Shown in pieces: positions 21,900 to 34,367 of a DNA stretch of 64,000 nucleotides (position 1 is its first letter; each line of letters begins with the position of its first letter). The translations under genes were made by a program, and so were the position numbers. The stretch is from Exophiala sp. HKRS030 (Eukaryota; Ascomycota; Eurotiomycetes; Chaetothyriales; Herpotrichiellaceae), in NCBI GenBank assembly GCA_023897205.1, contig JAHWDD010000002.1, forward strand, positions 3,534,001 through 3,598,000. Reading direction: 5' to 3'. The notes below the pieces were generated by a model, which ran no database searches, was not told where the DNA came from, and saw only the letters and a program-made list of their open reading frames with translations.

Positions 21900-23355
21900 A
21901 TGATCTTGACTTTATTGGTAGTCATTTCCACCTTGATCACAGTGTTGTTAGTACTTGCGCCATCACAACGAAATCCAACCGATAAACAATGCTCAGTCCA
22001 GGTCGTAGTCTTGGGGGATCTAGGCCGAAGTCCGCGGATGCAGTATCATGCCCTCAGTATTGCTGATCATGGTGGACATGTGCATCTGGTGGGATATCGA
22101 GGTATTTTGTGAAGGCAAGTGTGCGAAGGAAAATACTGATGAGCGATTTGTAGACACAGAACCTCTGCCTGAGCTTGTTACACATTCAAATGTGACCATT
22201 GTACCGCTTCCTTCTGCTCCACGACTGCTACAGACAAACAACAAGTATCTTTTTCTGGCATTCGGTCCCGTCAAAGTACTTTTGCAAGCATGGTATCTCT
22301 GGCAAACCCTGGGCTATTCAATACCTCCGTCGAAATGGATGCTGGTCCAAGTAAGTTACACCTTGCGGACAGCTTCCCCATCAAAGCGTTTACTCAACAA
22401 AATCTAGAATCCACCGTCTATCCCAACTCTGCTTGTTGTGGCTGTTGTGTGCATGTTCCGAGGGACCAGACTGGTTGTAGATTGGCACAACTTTGGCTAT
22501 TCGATTCTCGCCCTCAGGCTCGGATCGGATCATCCCATGGTCAAATTATCCAAAGTCTATGAGAAAGTCCTCGGACGAGCTGCGAGCGCCAACTTCACCG
22601 TCACAAACGCTATGGCTAAAGTCTTGCGATCCGGCATGGCCATCAGGACGCCTGTACTTACCCTGCACGACCGACCAGCAGAACTATATCAGCCGTTGAC
22701 AGACTCGGAACGAATAGCTTTCCTACAGAAGTATCCGCCTCTGGCAGAACATTACAACTCCATCATCGACAGAAAAATGAGACTTGTTGTTTCTTCCACG
22801 TCTTGGACAGCCGATGAGGACTTTGACCTGCTCCTCGACGCACTGTGCAGTTACACTGCCAGTGCCACCTCTTCCCACCCTCAGCTACCCGAGCTTGCGG
22901 TCGTCATCACTGGCAAAGGCCCTCTCAAACAGCATTACCTTGACAAGATCAAGAAATTGGACGCGGGAGATGCGTTGGAAATGGTCAATATCTACACGGA
23001 TTGGCTCTCTTTTGAGGATTATGCCCTCTTGCTGGGTTCCGCTGATCTTGGTGTATCTCTCCACACCAGCAGCAGCGGTGTCGACCTACCGATGAAAGTG
23101 GTCGACATGTTTGGGGCTGCGCTTCCGGTGGCGGGATGGAGCAAATATGCGGCATGGCCAGAGCTCGTCACCGAAAATGTCAACGGAAAGGGGTTTAACA
23201 GTGCTGAAGGGCTGGCCGATATACTGCGGGAGCTATTCGACCCCGAGTCCAAGCACCTCATGCGGTTGCGAGATGGCGCCAGGGCCGAAAGCAAACAGAG
23301 GTGGTCTTCCGAGTGGGATCCTGTGGCCGGCAAACTCTTCGGCGTTGTACAGTGA
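21900..23355 (+). CDS. alg1: ALG1, beta-1,4-mannosyltransferase of the dolichol pathway
   Basis: Adds the first mannose, from GDP-mannose, to GlcNAc2-PP-dolichol on the cytosolic face of the ER, an essential step of N-glycosylation. Exons 21900-22101, 22154-22350 and 22408-23355 give 448 residues, the usual length. It begins with an N-terminal membrane anchor ([20 protein letters not shown]), then the GT-B N-domain motif [16 protein letters not shown]. The second exon joins as GYRD-TEP and the third as WMLVQ-NPPS. The family motif [12 protein letters not shown] and the GT33 C-domain motif [16 protein letters not shown] are intact. No oddities. Confidence 0.95.
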
Positions 23356-24503
23356 TCAATGCCGACCTTTTGAAAACCATGGACGAAATGCTTGTCCCGA
23401 CCCTGTAGCGCAGTGGTCTCCCAAGCGCGACAAGTCATACAAATCACATGCTCTCAAGTCCCTAGTGACCAGATCAAGGCCTGATGTGTCCAAAACGGTG
23501 TCGTCCGAGTCGCACCACCACAGCTTTCGAGGAATATCAACACAATATCGTTACCACCGAGAGACCAGCCATTCTACCTGTCGCCTAGTACAGTCAAGTG
23601 GTGGTTGTTGTACGGAGTATCAAGTAAACAAACAAAGCCATCATCACTTTCAGACGGCAGGTAGCTCCGTGCCTAGCTCGCTGAGGGCTTCCCGGAGGCG
23701 CGCGACCTTATCAACCCTTATACCAAAAATTATGGAAGGCCCATCATTACATATCTCGTGTTCGGACCTGCTTTACACCTTTGTTGTGGTCAAGGATCGG
23801 ATTTCACCGCCATCAGGGTCTCTCAGGGGCCGGGACAGCATCTCCGCCGGTAAGAAATTGGCAACAACTTGTCCAGTACTCGTACTATCAAAGGTACCAC
23901 AGAGTACTCGTACTCGTATGAGTAAAATAATTTTATCAAACCACCTTGGACCTTCTGGTGTCAATCCAGGATCAACAACAGGTTGATCCGTCCTATCCGA
24001 TCAATGACCATGCCCAGAGACTGCCAAGAACGACGTACATACAGTACTACTTCTGCTCTGTGCCGAAGCATTGGATCGATCGGAGCTACCGGCGAGAGCC
24101 ACCGCCGCCGATACGACTCGCCCTTACACGCCAAGTCCTACGGAAGACGCCGCCTAGGGGAGCCATACCAGGATGGGGGATAAAGTCGTCGTCATCCCCT
24201 CGCGAACCCTTCTATGCTAATATGCTACCACGGCACAGTTGATTGCTGCACAGTGGGTTTAGTTCAGCAGTTTCTGGTGCCAGGACTTTTGCACGAGCAT
24301 TCTCGCGAGGACCTTTTGCATAATGGGTGAATTTACTGCGGTAAGTTTGCACACCGGAAAATCCATTAGGCCAATCTTTTTGAGGGATCTTTGGTTCGTT
24401 ATTACTGTACCGTACAGTACATAACAAGGCCGATCTCGCTTTTCGACGTCGACATTATTTTTTGCTTGCTATTTCATCCTCAAAAGTAGCTACAAAATCA
24501 CTG
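23356..24503. other. Intergenic between ALG1 and a PhyH gene
   Basis: About 1.15 kb. Holds a TACGGAGTA 9-mer at 23611-23619 and a run of ACTCGT-like repeats near 23900-23915. The frame 23111-23986 is a shadow extension of the ALG1 region and shows no family resemblance. Confidence 0.5.
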
Positions 24504-25521
24504 ATGGCGTACTTGTTGCAGCAAGCAAGACGGGTGGCATTTGACTCGAACAAATCCCCCGAACGTCAAGCGTCACCACAAATCCAGCGACTTAAACGCT
24601 CGGCCCCGTTATCACTCTTCATCGAAGCCTTGGAAAAGGATGGCTGTGTGATCATCAGCGACTTCACCGACGAGTCAACGTTGAGACAAGCGGACGAAGA
24701 GATCAGGCCCTGGCTAGAGCATGAGGATGAAGGAGCCGTGGTTGGCGGTAGGTTACTTATCCACTTGGCGTTTCTTCCATTTCTGACGTTTCTTTTCAGC
24801 CCTACAGGGCAAGACTAGGACAGTGACTCGGCTCATTGGCAGAAGCCCGACCGTACGTGAGAAGTTCTTCGCCGACCCCATATACCAGGACTTGTGCGAG
24901 CATTTTCTGGCACTGGAAACGACACATTGGTACGGTGAAAAACCTTTGACGACCACCAGTCACCCGCTGCTTTCCATCTCCATCACCTTTGACATCCCAC
25001 CGAGTACGCCGGCGCAGGGACTCCATCGTGATGACAAGAACCACCACGCACGTCACAGCAAAGCAGAGTCGTACCACAAGGGGCGTGACATGCTCCTTGG
25101 CCTGTTTGTTCCCGCATGCAACACTTCCAAAGCAAACGGTGCCACGAGAGTGGTCCCCGGTAGTCACCTGTGGGACGATGAGATGCCCGACTTTGGTCGC
25201 GACGGCACCCAGGGCGTGGTCAACGCCGAGATGAACATGGGAGAGGCATTCATCATGCTGGGCTCTCTCTATCACGGCGGCGGCGCGTACGAAAAGCCAC
25301 TGGGAACGACCAAGGAAGGCGGACGGGAGAGCAGGACGGTACATGCCATGTTCTCTTGCAGTGGGGTGCATCGACAAGAGGAGATTTCATTCCTGTCTTA
25401 CCCCATCGAAGAGGTCAAAACGTACTCGAAACTCGTTCAAGAACGACTTGGTTGGAAACAAAGTGAGCCAAATCTGGGTTGGGTGGATCTCAAATCCCCC
25501 GAGTACTTGCTTGCACCGTAA
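24504..25521 (+). CDS. Phytanoyl-CoA dioxygenase (PhyH) family, Fe(II)/2-oxoglutarate oxygenase
   Basis: Non-heme iron hydroxylase of the PhyH fold. Exons 24504-24747 and 24800-25521 give 321 residues. Iron ligands: His157 and Asp159 (GLHRDD) and the distal His240 (GSLYHGG). An arginine in the segment after it (about GRESRTVH) could bind 2-oxoglutarate. The motif ANGATRVVPGSH is typical of fungal PhyH enzymes placed with secondary metabolism (fumitremorgin and asqJ relatives). The start is the ATG at 24504, and earlier codons in frame have no ATG. Substrate unknown. The neighbours are housekeeping genes, so no pathway can be inferred. Confidence 0.88.
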
Positions 25522-25592
25522 AAAGTTTTTGTTTATGTCGATCAAAGACAAAAAGGCTTGGTGATGGTGGTGGTTTGGGCCAGCCAGCCAAA

Positions 25593-26417
25593 TCATGCAT
25601 CCATCCTCGGTCCAAGTACAATGCAGCTGAAATTCAGGGTACCGCTTCCAGCGTCCTCTTCGCGTTTGATGAACGGAAGTGGACCCATGTTCAAGGCTTT
25701 TGTACTCAACACATCTTCATCGTCACCCAGCGGACCCAGATCGACGGGACCTTTTCTCCGGCCTTCCAACTCCCACAGTCGACCTTTGGCTTGGACAAAG
25801 GCTATGAAGGCATGTCCTGGGTCTTCACCCAAGGGAGGAGCAGTCGAATCACCCTCTTGCGCCGCCACAGCATGAGCCTTTTCGAGAATGTCCGAGTCGT
25901 GCACGAACTGAGCCCTCTCGGTGGGTCGAAGAGGCAATGCACCCTGGACGAATTTGGCGAGGTCACTTCCGGGTTGGATGAGGTCGGCGGCGGAACCATT
26001 TGTGATGCAGTGCAACAGACCTATCAAGCCACAGGCATGGTGGATAGTCTGATGATAGAACATGACGGGTTCGTCGGGACCGGAGCCTTGATAGCCCGGC
26101 TCTGCCTCGTGGATTTTGGCAAGGTACGTTTCCGAGTGGTTGGTGCAAGGGTAGATGAACAACAACGCGCTGGCCGGACGGGGCAGGAGGGCGAGGAGGT
26201 CGGGGTCTGTAAGACTGTAGGCGTCTTGAAACCCGAGGGTCGAAGAGAGGCCTAGAGTATGTGCCAGTTTTGTCATGACCTCGGGGTTATTTTCTGGGGT
26301 TGTACGGGAGTAGTTAGTCTGTATGTTCGTATGGAGCACGCAGTAAATAATGATTAATGTGTTCATTCATGAGAAAATCATTCAATTACCAAGTGGGATG
26401 TATGTCTTTTGAGCCAT
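25593..26417 (-). CDS. Ubiquitin carboxyl-terminal hydrolase, UCH (peptidase C12) family
   Basis: Cysteine protease that trims small adducts from the ubiquitin C-terminus. Exons 26417-26390 and 26293-25593 give 242 residues, close to UCH-L3. The short first exon MAQKTYIPL joins as LENNPEVM, the family N-terminus. The oxyanion Gln91, catalytic Cys97 (QTIHHACG) and His170 (GHAFIAF) are in place. The usual catalytic aspartate in the LYELDG motif reads LWELEGRRKG, so a glutamate (about residue 186) stands there. The end of the protein has the conserved NFSCIVLGP. It is convergent with the PhyH gene (71 bases between stops). Confidence 0.9.
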
Positions 26418-26856
26418 GACTGCAGAGTCGCGAGTCGAGGTGTGACGATGGTTTTCTGTCTTGGGTGGGCTCTCAGGTAATTACACCAGGTACAGCGGAT
26501 GTGGTAAATCTTAACTCGTCCGCGAATAACTGTGGTCGAGTTGTGAGTGTTTGTACTACGAAAGAGACTTATCGTCGAGTGAAATGGAAACAGAAACAGC
26601 AAAACGTGTGCCTTGTTTGCTGGAAATTGTAGTATGCAGAAGTGAAAGGGCGCCGGAGAAGAAACGAAAAGGAAGGCAGCCTTGCATGACGCACTCTCGA
26701 CGGACGCCCAATCATTTTTGGTCAACGAGGGTTGACAGTAACTCGACCAAACCATTTCATACTGTACATAACACGACATCCAACCCTCACCACCATTCTA
26801 TTTTTCTTGTCCCCTTCGTTCTCATCCTTTTTGCATTTCCACTCTCATAAACACCA
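26418..26856. other. Intergenic, UCH promoter side
   Basis: About 0.44 kb between the UCH start and the stop of the next minus-strand gene. A pyrimidine-rich stretch lies at 26770-26850. Nothing else is seen. Confidence 0.45.
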
Positions 26857-27441
26857 TCAACCCTTTCGCTCCAAATTATCCATAGCTTGTTCATCACTCA
26901 GCTCCTCTTGCCCAGGAGCCTTATCCGTCTGTGGTCCATCGGAAGCCCCCGTCTCAAACTCGCTGGTTTGCTTTTTGTGTTCGGTCATCCTGGTTGATCC
27001 CTTTGCGAATGGGTCCGTGGTTACACCGCCAGGGACGGAGTGTAACCTTTTGGAATCGACCGTACTAGGTAGAGAGTCTCCAGTACCGGTCAAGATATCA
27101 TTGACCGTCGTATCTTTTGTTGTCTAAACAATCAAGTTTTTCGTCAGTCAACAGTTTAAAAAAAACAATACGAGGAGTACGTGTATGCGCATTGACGGAT
27201 CGATGGATCACAAGAAGGTGTAAAAGGAGTCGAAACTCACTCTAGGAATATCTCCTGAATTATCAGCAGCTTCATGTAATGACCTTTCCCCCAGATTATT
27301 TGGATCGGTAGATGATGCCACTTGATCCGGACGAGGTTTGGATGGAATGATTCTCGGCTCGGCAGAATCGTTGGGTACTCGAGTGCCATCTTTGGCCATG
27401 TCGAATAGGTCACCGCCGGTTGATCGTCCCGATTCCGCCAT
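26857..27441 (-). CDS. Small conserved fungal protein of unknown function
   Basis: Exons 27441-27241 and 27123-26857 give 155 residues, polar and probably disordered. It begins MAESGRSTGGDLFDMAKDGT, and the second half holds SKRLHSVPGGVTTDPFAKGST, a pattern I associate with a conserved family of small ascomycete proteins without known function. It ends in an acidic/amide-rich tail. No signal peptide or membrane helix. Splice sites are GTGAGT at 27240 and TTTAG at 27124. Confidence 0.7.
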
Positions 27442-28325
27442 TTTCGATGATACTCTTTTTATTGTACCTGTGTGGCGGTAGTGTATTGAGATGGTACAGG
27501 GGAATACGATATCAAAGTAATCAAACGAGGTAGGTAGAATGTGGAAGAGACTACGTTGATTAGAACGTCTCGATAGATATTACTTCTACTATTAATACTC
27601 TTATCTGATCCCCTGACGACATACTTGCTACCTCACATGAGGGAGAGGTCTGCTCTCATGAAATCATTGTAATCTCTACGAAGAGCCTGGAAGTTTGTAC
27701 CTGAATTATCGTCATACGGCGGAGAACATGATGTCACGAAATACATGGAGTTGATGGGTTTCATGGGTTGTGTGGCAAAAATGCCGGTGAGATGATCCGA
27801 AGGTTAAAGAAAGAAAGAACACAAAGGAAAGGAGATTGTGTCATATACTATACGAGTGTACTTGGTAACGTGGAAACATCACGATCAAAAGGGTATATGT
27901 ACGAAAGGCACTCCCGTAGTTTGATTTCACTGGGAAGTGAACTGTACCGAGTAGAAACAAGATGATGCCTTCATCCGTCGCGAGGCTGAACTATTTATTC
28001 GTTCGTACAAGGCTGAGTTCACGGAACGACGGAAAACATCTCCGTCCACACCAACATACAACTGGGAAAGATATGCCGAGGTACAAACCACGATCAACCA
28101 GATAGAGGTTGTAACCGACAACCGTGTCATTCATTGATGAGAGTTTATTGTTGTTTCAAATAAACTACAGAGGATATACTAGGTAGAAAAACAGAAACTC
28201 ATCACTTTTGGAATCATCCAACTATCACAAACAATCCTCGATCCTCAAACACGGTCTCCCAACCTCTCCTACTCGGACGACCTTGATACTGTCAACACAA
28301 CTGCATCAAAAAAAGCACAAGCAAA
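27442..28325. promoter_or_regulatory. Divergent intergenic region, small protein / GST-like gene
   Basis: About 0.9 kb, relatively A/T-rich, carrying both promoters. No named element was found. Confidence 0.4.
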
Positions 28326-29440
28326 ATGGAAGGACCAAACAACGGCATCGTTCTATATCATTACTCCTTTTCACCCTTTGCCAGGAGAGTACTGTGGTAT
28401 CTCACTCTTCGAGGTATAGATTATGCAGAATGTGTATGTTGTGACGGGACTGTTGCAATGACGATATTGTTCTAATACACTCCTCCCACAGAAACAACCT
28501 CCTACAATGCCTCGACCAGATTTGAAAGCGTTGGGTGTCAACTATCGCCGAATACCAGTCATGGCTATAGGCCGCGACATCTACTGTGATACTCGCATCA
28601 TGCTGCGCAAGCTAGAAGAGCTCTTCCCCAATAGTCCACTGCGTGCTTCGACCTCTGAAAAAAAAGCAATAGAAAAGTTCCTTGAGGTGTGGACGATTGA
28701 AGCGGGGATATTCGTCCGAGCCTCTCAGCTCATTCCCACAAATATGCCACTTTTGAATGACCCCAAATTCACCAAGGACCGAGAAGACTTTTCTGGTCGC
28801 TCATGGAATAAAGACCAAATTGCAGCGAACAGGCCCGAAGCACTTGCGGCCATCAGAAATGGCTTCAAATTTCTGGAGACAACCGTCTTAGCGGACGGAC
28901 GGCAATGGGTCTTGAAAACAGACCGACCAACTCTGGCCGATATCGAAGGTGAGCAAAAAGTACACTGCAGCTGGCTATACTTTAGCTAATGCGAGAACGT
29001 AAGCTATCTGGCCCTTTGATTGGCTCAACGGCCTCAAAGGAGCATTGCCGCGGGAGTTGATTTCTGAGAAGCAGTATCCTCTGGTGTTTGCCTGGATGGC
29101 CAGGTTCAACAAGGAGCTTCAAGAAGCCAAGGCCCAAAGACCGAAACCGGCCTCCCTAAAAGGTGATGTTGCAGTGCAACGTATCCTCAGCGCCGGCTTT
29201 GCTCAAAAAGGGCCAGGGGTCGACATCGACGATCCTTTGGCGTTTCAGCCTGGGACGGAGGTAGAAGTGTTTCCCACTGACTCGGGAACCAAGCATCACG
29301 ACAGGGGACGACTCGTCGGTCTCGACGAGGACGAGGTGGTGCTGAGCATCCAGACACAGGGTCGAGAGCTGCGGTTGCATTACCCAAGGACGGGGTTCAG
29401 AGTCAAAGCTCTCAGACCTGGAAGTCATGCGAGACTGTAG
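28326..29440 (+). CDS. Glutathione S-transferase-like protein with extra C-terminal domain
   Basis: Exons 28326-28433, 28492-28948 and 29004-29440 give 333 residues. The first exon holds the thioredoxin-fold start VLYHYSFSPFARRVLWYL, followed by KQPPTMPRPDL and YRRIPVMAIGRDIYCDT, the usual fungal GST_N pattern with a Ser/Pro active-site region. An alpha-helical GST_C-like part follows (ETTVLADGRQW, DIEAIWPFDWL). The last about 90 residues form a beta-rich add-on (GTEVEVFPTDSG, GRLVGLDEDEVVLSI) not found in classical GSTs. Function is inferred only: detoxification or a redox role in the cytosol. Confidence 0.82.
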
Positions 29441-31480
29441 AAGCCGTCCGAGTCACTCATGGTGTTCACAATCCAATTTCCCAGGGTGTGTCCCAGCGTG
29501 GAATGTCGTGTCCCCAACCAACGGATCGTGTGCCGATCATGCCACGAGATATATGTCCGCGACGCTTGAGCTGAGACGAACAGCCGGCGCGCGTTGTATC
29601 CCTTCAAAGTACGGTGTAACACAGGCAGCTGCCCAACCGAGGGCGGATGCCCGATGTTGACGTTGAGACGGTGATCTCTCCTATCCCTTTCAAGCAGTGA
29701 CGGGATATTCGTCTTGTTCCCTAGTCACAGGCGATGAAGGCTTTTGAATTCATCTTTTGCCGTCCAGACTTGTCAGATCCAGTCTAGGCCTCGCGGTTGA
29801 TCACCCAAACCTTTGAGTTGTCGTACGCCATTTGCCGGTATTGAAAGTTGGCCCTAGTAGTACATAAGTCTCTTACCTTGCTTCATATCTGTGACGAGCA
29901 ATCGCATGAAGATCCCACAATCGTCCCACCTTAGGTTTGTATGGCCGGGGAAGCACAATGTGATGCGTCACATGGATGGCTACCGCTTGATGCCCAACTG
30001 TAAGTAAAAGCGCATGACGCGAGGGCTGTCGGAATGCTGCGTCGGATTCGTAGACAGTTGTTGCTGCCCAAACCACGCACATTGGTTGAAGGAAGTGGCC
30101 AATGGCTTGAAAGAGACGGTCTAGTATCCTGGGGCTGCCAACACATCTGTGTCCGGGCGCTGATGGGTACCTAAGCGGCACACCATCGGCGTCTCATCCG
30201 CCTATCGCTTGGGACGAGCATCTAGAAACGAGCCTCACTAGCCAACCCAAGCTCTTCTCCATATTGCCACGCTTCGTTCATCTTCAGCTTCCCGCACAGT
30301 CATCGCCCTATCGCCTTGTCACAGCTTCAGAGTCCACTTATCAGGCAGGAGAGGTGCAGCGCTTTGCGGGCGACAACGGATATGGTTCGATGTGGTAGAG
30401 AGGAGAAGTCTCATTCTGGTCGTGCGCAGGAAATAGTAGACAGGGCTGAGCAGGGGATTTGGTTGCAGCATCAAGTATTTAGAAAACACAACAGGCGGTG
30501 GCCTCAAGTACGAGTAAAGGAAGCCTGGGTCGCCTGGTAAGCCTGGTCCGCTTCTTGGTGATAAGACGCCACGCTGTCAAGTGGACGGGGGTGGGCTTGT
30601 TAAGCATGGCTTTAGCATATGCGCCAACGGACAATCCGCAACCATTGAGGCCTCGTTCTGAGGCGGAGGAATCCTTGGGATCCAGTGCAACATCTGCATC
30701 TGCCTTGCTTTCTCTGGGCCGGTTCTGTTCTCAGTGCCCATCGCACTCATCTTCCTTCTCGCCTCGTCACAAAAAGCCCATTAACTCCATCGACTATTCG
30801 ACCCAACATCCCACCGTCAGGCCTTGCATAGGCATCAAGAGGATCGCCGGTGCTTCTTGGATCATCCCACGCCACGGTACCGTCGTCTCAGGTTTTTCTA
30901 GCTTGCGTGGTATCTTCCTCTCTGGCAAAATCCCTGGTCCGCCGGCTTTCCCCTCCATCTCTCTCCCACGATCGCGGGCAACGCACATTCTCGAGCTTTC
31001 AGAAGACATCTGGGTCTCGAATATTCAACAGAGTCATAGAACTAATACTGCTAGGATATCAAGTTGGCATTGTGGATAACGATTGGTCTCTCATTTGCTT
31101 CTCTTGCAGTCGGGACAAGGGCGTATTGCTGCCTGCGCCCAATTCATCCCTCCGCTCACAACATCTCAGCTTGCTCCCACTTTGTCAAACATCACTCCGT
31201 CCCTCTCATTAAAGGACGCAATCTTTGTTTCTACATCCATTGGACATCAATCCATCCGGAACTCCTGGGGGCTTTTTTTCCTGTGGATCTGAATTCGCCT
31301 GGACCGTTTTAGTCTACTGGATTTGTTGACCAGATTCCGGATTGCCGCTGATCCTGCGACTTGAGTGTGCTCTCCTGAGACAATCCATTTCCCTATTTGT
31401 CTATTATCTCACTATTGCTGCCCAACGGACCAGGACTGTCTTGCCCCTCCAAGGACTCATTTATAGACTGTGCCAGCAGC
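29441..31480. other. 2-kb gap upstream of the RfeG-like gene
   Basis: The largest internal gap. The last 600 bases are pyrimidine-rich and likely promoter and 5' leader of the RfeG-like gene. An open frame at 30498-31079 (first ATG at 30606) has no recognisable domain. No RNA gene was recognised. Confidence 0.45.
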
Positions 31481-32931
31481 ATGTCGCGCTACGTTGATGA
31501 CCCAGATTACCGCCGCAGCGAGCCTCGCCACTCCTCCAGAAGAGAACCTCGCGAGCGTGACCACAGAGATCGTGGTGATACTACAAGAGACAGAGACAGA
31601 GACAGAAGAGTTGTGGACGATCGAATAGACCGAGATACCAGGATGAATGATGTTATCGATACCCGTATGGACACCCGAATTGATCCTCGGATGGACCGTG
31701 TGAATACCAGAATGGACACCCGTATGGATTCCCGCATAGACACCCGTATGGACGACCGTATGGATATCCGGACAGACACGAGAGCAAATACTGCCTCACG
31801 ATTGAATCCAAGACCCGATCGTGCCGTGGACAGTCGGAGTGCTGAACCTGATCCTTCTAATGTCCTATTTCGAGACCCAAGGACTGGAGAATTGTACCGC
31901 GAAGTGAGGCCAGAAGCCACGTCGAGATCCCCTTATGCCGGAGATGATCCTGATTATGATATGCCACCATCTCGAAGCCGAACTACCATCGACCCTCCAG
32001 TTGCCAGAGATCGTGATGGTTACAGGCCAGGAGGCCCCGGATTGTCCGAATATTTTTGCCCAGGAGAAGGAATTGATCGAGAAGTCATCCAGCACGAAAT
32101 TTGCAAATACCTTGGACAGGATGCCACATGCCGGCCAGGCCGAAACCCTGAAGTACGCGCCACATCGACTTGGTTTCCTGGTAGGTGCAATATGCTGACG
32201 TAGCGTGTAGGGTCGGTCTGGTTACTGGGTCAAGGCCTATCGCCCTTTCACAACGGTACGCCTGGAGATGATGTAATGACGGCACAATTTGTACTAACCA
32301 GACTGTGTAGGCAATGGAACAATCCCTTCGTGACGATACCATCAAATGGCAACGTGAACGAGAACGCAGGACAAGACAAGGTCGTTCTCAAGGTACGCCT
32401 TATAGCGACTGGCAAGCAAACCGATCTAAGGATCGTGTAGGTTCTTATGCCGAAATGCAAGCCCGACAAGAAAGAGAACGTCGATATCCCGGAGAAATGG
32501 ACCTGGATGATGATGATTTTCGCCAGCCTCCCAGGCATCGTGATCCCCGTGATCCGGATCCTCGTGATGCTCCTCGCGCTGTTGGCAGTGGACGTGTATC
32601 TATACCAGTCACCAGTGGATATCCCCCGGAACCGCCTTATCCTGCCAATTCTTATGCCATATCTTCCACCCGAGAAGGTTACCCGCCAGGCCAATCCACC
32701 TACTACAACCCAGATCGAGAGCCCAGGACTGCTTTTGGAGGCGGTGGAAATACGACGCCTCCATCTATGAGCCGTGCCGGTCAACCAGGAGCATATGGTC
32801 AGCCAGGATATACTTCTAGAACAGGACCACCAGTCTCGGCCCCAATAGCCGCTCCGTATGGAGATTCCCGAAGAGAAGTAATGGGTGCTTATCCTACCAG
32901 CTATTCTGATCCTCGTGGTCACCGTAGGTGA
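31481..32931 (+). CDS. RfeG-like putative transcription/RNA-associated factor
   Basis: Exons 31481-32152, 32211-32255 and 32311-32931 give 445 residues. A further 48-base in-frame stretch at 32391-32438 (GTACGC...GTGTAG) looks like another intron and would shorten the protein to 429. The N-terminal 130 residues are an RD/RM repeat rich in Arg, Asp and Met. Then comes the conserved domain GLSEYFCPGEGIDREVIQ, EICKYLGQDATCRPG and GYWVKAYRPFTTAM, which resembles Aspergillus RfeG-type proteins. The tail is Pro/Gly/Tyr-rich. The name is by resemblance only, as the biochemical role of the family is poorly defined. Likely nuclear. Confidence 0.75.
31645..31790 (+). repeat. Imperfect 12-bp coding repeat (D-T-R-M)
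   Basis: A run of variants of ACCCGTATGGAC encodes repeated DTRM/DTRI/DPRM/DSRI/DDRM tetrapeptides inside the first exon of the RfeG-like gene. The protein is alternately acidic and basic here, as in RD-repeat RNA-binding proteins. Confidence 0.8.
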
Positions 32932-34367
32932 TAAGGCGGTGATACCTTCTCTAACCATTCCATGCATTGTTGCAAACTCGGTTTTGTGGCCACTCAAAAT
33001 TTTCTGTACCATGGCAAGGAACGTCGGCTGAGCCGATGCCTCCAGGGAACTCTCTTTCTATCTTGGACTCTTTTGCCGCAGCATCAAAGACGACATATTT
33101 TCGGATCCAGAGATGTTTCTCTAAGTCAGTGGATGATCACCGCACGGATGCTCAAATGTTGATGATGCCATGAATACGCTGGAACCACGATTATCGAGCT
33201 GCCCACAGGTTTCGTGTCTTGCTCGTATGGAATACAGCAAAGCGATCAATACTGGAGTTTGCCATTGTCGGCATTTTTCCTGGATTATAGGAGGCTTTCT
33301 CGATTACACTCAAAAGGGTTTTTTTATTTTCCTCGCACTTGTTATACACCATGGCGGTGCCGGATTCTGCGAATATGAAATTGTTATGTACCTAGCATCT
33401 GGTCGGTGCTTTTGAGATGATTTATTGATGGTGTATCTGGAAGCAATGTTGAGACGGATGATTACGATAATACAACAACCTCAATTCACCTGTGGACAAT
33501 ATCTCGATGCTTTTCCAGATTGAAACAGGCTTAATTTCTGGCGATTCATCCTGACTGGCCAACTTATATTCTTGCTCAGCACATTCTTTTTGTCCACTAT
33601 CATGGCCTGGAGCTGATTGTTCACCATGTCCAGTTTTGCAGTGATCTCGCAGACATCAATATCTCCATGCCCACCTAAGGAACAACTTGACACTGTTCAG
33701 TCGTGTCATCTGGAAGCGCTCCGTCTTCTGGACCCAGTGCGTTTTTGCAGTCTTCCATGGATCATTACCCCGAGACCCTTTATCGTGCATGATCTCTGGA
33801 TCCTACCTCTCGTGCATCACTTCACTGACATCTCTCTTTGACCAGACTGACTGTATTTCAGAACGCTCCCGTCGCCATCGAAGTTTGACCTTGCTCTCTC
33901 AAGGAAGACCCCTGCTCTTACTTCTGTCAAGTCGCTATTATCCCACCCTCTTTTGTCGAGGGCCCACCAGCGGAGAAAGCACATATGTGAAGACTGGGCT
34001 CAAGGGTTACTCTGGTCGTAAGCGTCAAATGAAGCTACAATGAGAAAACCAATCTTCCCAAAAACTGACACAAGCCTCATGTCCACTGCCTAACAACATT
34101 CACAACTTGTCACTCTGATACACGCCATTCCTGCCTCACTCTTCACTTCAAGCAAGTTTGTCGCCCTTACATCCTTTTCACTGCCAGGCGACAAAAAAAA
34201 TCCTTGTCCTGCCAAGGAGGTTCAGTCTGTCTCATCCATACTTAATCCTTGACTCGGAATTGTTTTCGTGTTGACCACCTTTCATAGTCCTTTCTTCCCA
34301 TCTCTAGTCAACCCTTTCGCCGTCGAGATAATCTCCTCATCATCTGCGCGTGACAGCATCAATCAAG
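32932..34367. other. Intergenic between RfeG-like and BTB genes
   Basis: About 1.4 kb. The part from about 34060 to 34367 is C/T-rich and looks like promoter and 5' leader of the BTB gene. No other feature is seen. Confidence 0.45.

Noticed and set aside
23356..23986. Continuation of the ORF 23111-23986 past the ALG1 stop
   Set aside because: Different frame from ALG1, no ATG-linked domain, no conservation visible.
30498..31079. 193-codon plus-strand ORF upstream of the RfeG-like gene
   Set aside because: First codon is GTG, composition is Ser/Pro-rich without any domain, and it lies in a pyrimidine-rich leader-like region.
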